Assembly: GCF_005491205.1 (NCBI RefSeq)
Contig: NZ_CP028036.1
Location: 186,001 to 250,000 of the forward strand
Direction of reading: 5' to 3'
Length of the DNA: 64,000 nucleotides
Source of the DNA: Nissabacter sp. SGAir0207
GTDB lineage: Bacteria > Pseudomonadota > Gammaproteobacteria > Enterobacterales > Enterobacteriaceae
In this document: piece by piece, positions 59,855 through 64,000 of the stretch
Layout of the letters: each line of letters begins with the position of its first letter
How positions within the stretch are numbered: the first letter of the stretch is position 1
Position numbers and translations under genes: made by a program
The notes under the pieces: generated by a model
Databases searched by the model: none
Told to the model about the DNA's origin: nothing
What the model saw: only the letters and a program-made list of their open reading frames with translations

Positions 59855-61327
59855 TTACTCAGGCCAGTGGCGCAAGACGTGCTGGCGCAGCGCCTCAGGG
59901 TAGCCCTGCTCAAAGGAGGCGTGCAGATGCCGCCCGGCCTCGGGTGCTGGCTGGAGGGTGTCATATACCACCTTCGGCCCCAGCCGTGCCTCATACTCCT
60001 CTTCGGTATAACACTGCGGCAACCTGACTACCCGCTGGTTCTCAAACACCGCGCGCCCCCCGGTGGGGTGGATGCGGGTAGAGAGCGCCCACACCACATC
60101 CTCGAGGTTGGTGGGATCAATGTCATCATCCACCAGGAAAACCTTGGGAACAAAGAGTGACGCATCGGTGCTGAACAGTACCTCCCCCACCCGCTGGGCG
60201 AACGCCTCGCTCTCCATATCCGGCAAATGCTTGCGCCAGTCCGACGGCACCACCACCAGCAGCCAGTGCACCGCCGAAGCCTCCGGCACCCAAACAGTTT
60301 TTACCGGCAGCCCGGCGTCGCGCAGGTGGGTCAGCATGTCTGCGGCAATGCCCATCGCCCAGACGGTGTGCGACTCATCGGTCGGGCGGCCCGCCACCAC
60401 CAGCGGCCAGATGGGATCATCCCGGTGGGTAATCACCTCTACGTGGAACGTCGGCTGGGCAGATGAGCCGGTGCCCAGATAGCCGCCATACTCGCCGTAG
60501 GGGCCTTCCATGCAGTCGCGCTCAATCGACACGTGCCCCTCAATCACAATCTCCGCCGAGGCTGGCACCTTGAGATCCACGCTGACGGCATCCACCAGCT
60601 CCACCGGCTCGCCCATCAGCGCGCCAACGAAATCGGCCTCATCCACTTCCGCCGGGATCGGGATGCCAGAGGCGCAGGAGATGGCCGGGGCCGGCCCCTG
60701 CACCAGCGCATAAGGCATCGGCTGGCCCAGCGCCACCCACTCGCCCCAGATCTGGCCGATGTGCTGGCTCGGCACCATCAGTCCCACCATCCGTTTGCCA
60801 TCCACCTTCATCACCCTGGCGATAGACCAGTTCACCCAGCGGCCATCGGGGGTTTTCACAATCAGCGTGCCCCAGGTATTGGCGTAGCGGCCCCCATCAC
60901 GCTCGTGGGCGAAGGGGATCGGGAAGCGGTCGAGGTTGGCATCATCGCCCTGCAACACGTTCTGGCGGCAGGGGGCGGTGGCCGCCTCCACCACCACGGG
61001 CGGCACCAACGGCAGGTGGCGGGCGGCGGAGAGCGCCTCGACAATCTCCGGGCCGGTGGCATCGGCTGGCAGGCCCAGCGACAGCGCCACGCGCGCGTAG
61101 CGCATCTCCGGGCGGGAGCAGAGGGCAGCTGGCGCGCCCAAAATGCGGAAACCCGGCTGCGCGCCGCGAATGTTGGCGAACAGCGGGGCGGGCGAGTGGA
61201 TCTCGCAACTGCGGCGGGTGATCGCGCCCGGCTCCAGATCGCCGTCCACTTCACGGCTGATGTGCATAATGTCGCCCAGTTCATCCAGCGCGGCGATATA
61301 ACTTCTCAGGTCACTCAGGTACTTCAT
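59855..61327 (-). CDS. UbiD-family prenylated-FMN decarboxylase
   Basis: A 490-residue member of the UbiD family, which decarboxylates aromatic or unsaturated acids using prenylated FMN. The prFMN/metal region NTWGTLIVKTPDGRWVNWSI, then RVMKVDGKRMVG, and the catalytic Glu-Arg-Glu set around IERDCMEGPYGEYGGYLGTG are present. AAGGAG precedes ATG 61327. The divergent MarR gene and nearby MFS gene suggest inducible breakdown of a phenolic acid (hydroxybenzoate, vanillate or gallate type). No UbiX-type prenyltransferase is beside it, so the housekeeping UbiX would supply the cofactor. Confidence 0.9.
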   Translation of the reverse strand: MKYLSDLRSYIAALDELGDIMHISREVDGDLEPGAITRRSCEIHSPAPLFANIRGAQPGFRILGAPAALCSRPEMRYARVALSLGLPADATGPEIVEALSAARHLPLVPPVVVEAATAPCRQNVLQGDDANLDRFPIPFAHERDGGRYANTWGTLIVKTPDGRWVNWSIARVMKVDGKRMVGLMVPSQHIGQIWGEWVALGQPMPYALVQGPAPAISCASGIPIPAEVDEADFVGALMGEPVELVDAVSVDLKVPASAEIVIEGHVSIERDCMEGPYGEYGGYLGTGSSAQPTFHVEVITHRDDPIWPLVVAGRPTDESHTVWAMGIAADMLTHLRDAGLPVKTVWVPEASAVHWLLVVVPSDWRKHLPDMESEAFAQRVGEVLFSTDASLFVPKVFLVDDDIDPTNLEDVVWALSTRIHPTGGRAVFENQRVVRLPQCYTEEEYEARLGPKVVYDTLQPAPEAGRHLHASFEQGYPEALRQHVLRHWPE

Positions 61328-61449
61328 CACTTGCTCCTTGCGTGGGGCCGGGCGCGCGGCCTGCTGTACAGCGGCGGCCCCCGCCGTATAAAGTGGGGGG
61401 TAACCCGTTTGCCACAGCAGGCCAGCGCGCAAATAGTTCGAATGCAAAC

Positions 61450-61465
61450 AGTTCGAATTCGAACT
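61450..61465. promoter_or_regulatory. MarR-type operator
   Basis: AGTTCGAATTCGAACT is a perfect 16-base palindrome, and a half-site AGTTCGAAT lies at 61435-61443. TATAAT (61465-61470) overlaps its right edge as the -10 box of the MarR gene. The position between divergent genes fits repression of both. Confidence 0.78.
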
Positions 61466-61500
61466 ATAATTTTATCATCCCAAAGGAGTCAAGAGAGCCT

Positions 61501-61989
61501 ATGCCAGAAAACCCTGATCTTATCCTCGCCGCGCCGCTCTGGCCGCATGGCGCGTCGTCGCTGATGCACCTGGTGCGCCGCGCCGGGCAACACTCCAGCG
61601 TCTGCTGGGCCAACAGCGTGGATACTGGGCTGTCTGCCGTGCAGTATGCGATTCTGGTGGTGCTGGCGGAGGAGAAGGTCTGTGACCAGCAAACGCTCGG
61701 CAACCGGGCCGGATTTGACAAGGCCACCGGCACCTATGTCATTGACCGCATGACAAAAAGCGGGCTGCTGAATGTGCTGGTTGACCCAGACGATCGCCGG
61801 CGCAAGCGAGTTTCCATGACGCCGGAGGGGGAAGCCATGCTGGCGCGGATGGTGGAGCAGGCCAAAGCCGCCGAGCGGATGATCACCGCCGGGCTGGATG
61901 CCAATGATATCGCTGACCTCAAACGGCTGCTGAGCAAGCTTGGCGGCGTGCAGGAGCCAGAATCCCATGCCATCGCTGAGCGCGGCTGA
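61501..61989 (+). CDS. MarR-family regulator
   Basis: A 162-residue winged-helix repressor. The DNA-binding part is LSAVQYAILVVLAEEKVCDQ, then TLGNRAGFDKATGTYVIDRM and the wing DPDDRRRKRVSMTPEG. MarR proteins of this kind usually sense phenolic acids. It is divergent from the UbiD-type decarboxylase, with a perfect palindrome between them, so it probably senses the decarboxylase substrate. Its 3' end overlaps the GlxA-type gene by 23 bases. Confidence 0.9.
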   Translation: MPENPDLILAAPLWPHGASSLMHLVRRAGQHSSVCWANSVDTGLSAVQYAILVVLAEEKVCDQQTLGNRAGFDKATGTYVIDRMTKSGLLNVLVDPDDRRRKRVSMTPEGEAMLARMVEQAKAAERMITAGLDANDIADLKRLLSKLGGVQEPESHAIAERG

Positions 61990-62992
61990 CGCGCGCCCCG
62001 ATCCCAAGCCCGAACTGACCATCGGGTTTTTACTGATGCGGCAATTTACCCTCGCCTCGGTGGCGGGGCTGGTGGAGTCGCTGCGCTTCGCGGCGGATGA
62101 GTCCTTCTCCAGCCGGCAGATTTTTTGCCGCTGGGAGTGGATGACCTGTGACGACCAGCCGGTCACCGCCAGCTGCGGCCTGCCGGTTTCGCCCACCGCC
62201 CCGCTCGATTTCACCCGCGAGTGGGACTACTTCGTGGTGGCCGGCGGCCTGCTGGAGGAGACACGCCAGCCGCCAGCCTGGCTGTTGCAGGCGCTGCGCG
62301 ACCTGCACGCGCGCAACATCCCGATCATTACGTTGTGCAGCGGCGCGTTTGTCGCGGGCAACGCCGGGCTGCTGGACAACCGCCACTGCGCCATCCACTT
62401 CACCACCCGTGAGGAGTTCAGCGCGCGCTTCCCGAAAGCCATCCCGGTCATCGACAAGACCTACATCAAGGATGGCGGCATCATCTCCTGCCCCGGTGGC
62501 ACCGCCATTGACCTGGCGGCGGATCTCATTCGCCACCACTGCGGCGTGGTGCGGTCGCAAAAAGTGCTGAAGTACCTGCTGGTGGATGAGCCAGCGGCCA
62601 GCAAAAAAGCCGTCCCGAAAACCGCCGTGGCGGAGGGCAACGTCTATGAGAATGCCTTGGTGAATCGGGTGATTGAGTACATGAGGCACCATCTGGATAC
62701 ACCGGTGCCGCTGAGTGACGTGGCGGAGTTTGCTGGCCTCACCTTCCGCCAGCTCAACCTGACCTTCACCAAGTGCACAGGGTGCTCGGCGGCGGTCTAC
62801 TGGCGGCGGATGCGGCTGGAGCAGGCGCGCAAGCTGATGGCCGACTCCAGCCGTAGTATCAATGAGATTGCGGCCGCCACCGGTTTCGCCGATGCCTCGC
62901 ACCTGATTGCCTGGTTCCGCAAGCAGTATGGCGAGACTCCCAGCTCCTTCCGCAAGCGTCGAAGGAAAGTGGAGAAGTTACTGAACGATTGA
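61967..62992 (+). CDS. GlxA-type regulator (DJ-1-like domain plus AraC HTH)
   Basis: A 341-residue transcription factor. Residues 15-190 form a DJ-1/PfpI-like sensor (LTIGFLLMRQFTLASVAGLV, IITLCSGAFVAGNAGLL with the Cys at the nucleophile elbow), and residues 235-335 form an AraC double helix-turn-helix (LSDVAEFAGLTFRQLNLTFT, then INEIAAATGFADASHLIAWF). GlxA-class proteins activate amino-acid or aromatic catabolic genes. ATG 61967 gives an overlap with MarR, so the two regulators are co-expressed. A terminator follows. Confidence 0.9.
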   Translation: MPSLSAADARPDPKPELTIGFLLMRQFTLASVAGLVESLRFAADESFSSRQIFCRWEWMTCDDQPVTASCGLPVSPTAPLDFTREWDYFVVAGGLLEETRQPPAWLLQALRDLHARNIPIITLCSGAFVAGNAGLLDNRHCAIHFTTREEFSARFPKAIPVIDKTYIKDGGIISCPGGTAIDLAADLIRHHCGVVRSQKVLKYLLVDEPAASKKAVPKTAVAEGNVYENALVNRVIEYMRHHLDTPVPLSDVAEFAGLTFRQLNLTFTKCTGCSAAVYWRRMRLEQARKLMADSSRSINEIAAATGFADASHLIAWFRKQYGETPSSFRKRRRKVEKLLND

Positions 62993-62995
62993 GGA

Positions 62996-63022
62996 AGGGG
63001 CTGCACCGCAGCCCCTTTTTTT
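62996..63022. terminator. Terminator between GlxA-type and MFS genes
   Basis: AAGGGGCTGC-ACC-GCAGCCCCTT stem with a T-run, four bases after the GlxA-type stop; on the other strand it also flanks the MFS stop. Confidence 0.9.
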
Positions 63023-64000
63023 CACCATGAGTTGCGCTTGGACATTTCGCCTCGCACCGGCGTTGGCCGCGCCTCGTCGTCAAGGGAGGCGGCCTCATCC
63101 AGACTGCGGGCACTGGTCTCCGGGGCAAGGAACCAGGAGAAGACCAGCCCGATGGCGGTGATGCCAGCGGCAATGTACATCGTCGGGCCAATGCCAATAT
63201 TCTGCAATGACACGGGTACCAGATAGGTGCCAATCGCCGCGCCCACCCGCGACATTGAGGTGCCGACGCCCACCGCACAGGCGCGGATTTCGGTCGGGAA
63301 GATCTCATTCGGGTAGACCAGCTGCAACACCTGCGCCCCGCCGATAAACAGCGCGTAGGCACCAAACATCAGCAGAATCAGGATGGAGGGGCCATCGCGC
63401 AGCATCCCGAGCATCAGCAGCGCCAGCCCAGACCACAGGAAACTTTGCAGCAGCAGCTTGCGGCGGCCAAGGCTGTTGACCAGCCGGGTCGCGATGATGC
63501 ATCCCACCACGAACAGCAGCGTGATCGCCACCGAGCCGTAGGAGGCCCAGTTTCCGCTCAGGTGCAGCGCCTCCAGCACCTTGGGCGCAAAGGCGTAGAC
63601 CGCAAACACCGGGATCACCGAGCAGGTCCAGAAGATGGTGACGAACGCCATGCGCTTGCCATAGCCGGAGTGCAGCAGGTGCATGAAAGAGAGGTTTTTG
63701 CTCTCCGCCTGCACCGGCAGGTTTTTCAGGCTGAAATCCTCGCCATAGACGCGGCGGATAATCGCCTCGGCTTCCGCGTGGCGCCCCTTGCTGATCAGCC
63801 AGCGGGGGGACTCCGGCGTGCCCAACCGAACCAGCAGCAGCGCCGCGCCAATGACCGAGGTACTGGCAAGCGCGATGCGCCAGGCGTCCGGGCCGCCAAA
63901 GTGCAGGATCGCCTCACCGCTCAGGTAGGCAAGCGCCGCGCCCGCGAACCACAGAATCGTCAGGGTCGCCAGACAGGGGCCGCGGTACTTTTTCGGCAGG
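63022..64000 (-). CDS. MFS sugar/aromatic acid transporter, N-terminus outside window
   Basis: About 326 C-terminal residues of a 12-segment major facilitator protein; the frame is open to the right edge. The sugar-porter-type motif GTPESPRWLISKGRHAEAEA at the end of the first half, the central cytoplasmic loop, the second-half loop (LVNSLGRRKLLLQS) and QLVYPNEIFPTEIRACAVGV are clear. The likely partner is the UbiD-type decarboxylase, whose substrate it may import. The stop overlaps the T-run of the shared terminator. Confidence 0.9.
   Translation of the reverse strand, partial: LPKKYRGPCLATLTILWFAGAALAYLSGEAILHFGGPDAWRIALASTSVIGAALLLVRLGTPESPRWLISKGRHAEAEAIIRRVYGEDFSLKNLPVQAESKNLSFMHLLHSGYGKRMAFVTIFWTCSVIPVFAVYAFAPKVLEALHLSGNWASYGSVAITLLFVVGCIIATRLVNSLGRRKLLLQSFLWSGLALLMLGMLRDGPSILILLMFGAYALFIGGAQVLQLVYPNEIFPTEIRACAVGVGTSMSRVGAAIGTYLVPVSLQNIGIGPTMYIAAGITAIGLVFSWFLAPETSARSLDEAASLDDEARPTPVRGEMSKRNSW

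Noticed and set aside
1..64000. CRISPR arrays, insertion sequences, tRNA or rRNA genes, integrases
   Set aside because: No regularly spaced repeats, transposase or integrase motifs or RNA gene structures were seen on reading the window.

Overview
The window looks like chromosomal DNA of an enterobacterium (order Enterobacterales). This rests on clear homologues of FhuE, MdtG, IdnD/IdnO, YoaK, YfaZ, a YgdI/YgdR lipoprotein and the YmgB/AriR family, on the dat-ddc pair, and on GC-rich genes with strong Shine-Dalgarno sites separated by AT-rich intergenic DNA. I cannot fix the genus. I saw no rRNA, tRNA, CRISPR array, transposase or integrase. The content is mostly accessory: small catabolic operons, each with its own transporter and a nearby regulator.

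Layout. 1-2.85 kb: a cytoplasmic-type sulfatase (cut by the window start) translationally coupled to a PTS EIICB permease. 3.1-4.3 kb: two YmgB/AriR-like biofilm connectors and a small lipoprotein. 4.7-6.6 kb: a YoaK membrane protein and an acyltransferase. 6.9-9.9 kb: ddc and dat (1,3-diaminopropane synthesis). 10.5-18.5 kb: YfaZ porin-like protein, EamA exporter with divergent MocR regulator, periplasmic DUF4432 protein, MlrA/BluR-like MerR regulator, uvsE and mdtG. 18.6-26.5 kb: a Rut-like catabolic cluster (NCS1 permease, aldehyde dehydrogenase, LLM flavin monooxygenase, flavin reductase fusion, alpha/beta hydrolase, DUF1185 protein) with a divergent GntR regulator and a DUF1330 protein. 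26.5-33.7 kb: a peptide-type ABC transporter operon with a GNAT acetyltransferase and a divergent second LLM monooxygenase. 34-39.2 kb: a NicO/DUF1007 metal transport pair, a solitary Xre-family regulator, fhuE with a Fur-box candidate, and a DUF697-like protein. 39.3-42.1 kb: an old-yellow enzyme, a DUF3750 protein, and a small AT-rich island with an orphan gene under an apparent leader-peptide hairpin plus two large palindromes. 42.1-45.2 kb: TetR regulator and amidase, ABM monooxygenase, GNAT. 45.2-57.6 kb: idnO-idnD divergent from a long operon (RraA-like, MHS symporter, HyuA, HyuB, SDR, aminotransferase, TetR, D-2-hydroxyacid dehydrogenase). 57.7-59.8 kb: histidine phosphatase, NemR-like repressor and a DJ-1/PfpI protein sharing one operator sequence. 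59.9-64 kb: UbiD-type decarboxylase with divergent MarR and GlxA-type regulators, then an MFS transporter running off the window.

The strongest leads are four. (1) The Rut-like cluster probably opens an unidentified nitrogen heterocycle. (2) The HyuAB/RraA/aminotransferase operon has no assignable substrate. (3) The leader-ORF hairpin fits translational control of an orphan gene. (4) An MlrA-type operator, TTGTACA-N12-TGTACAA, sits just downstream of the MlrA/BluR-like gene, and a close relative overlaps the promoter of a YmgB-like gene 13 kb away. All functional links are inferred from sequence reading; no searches were run.
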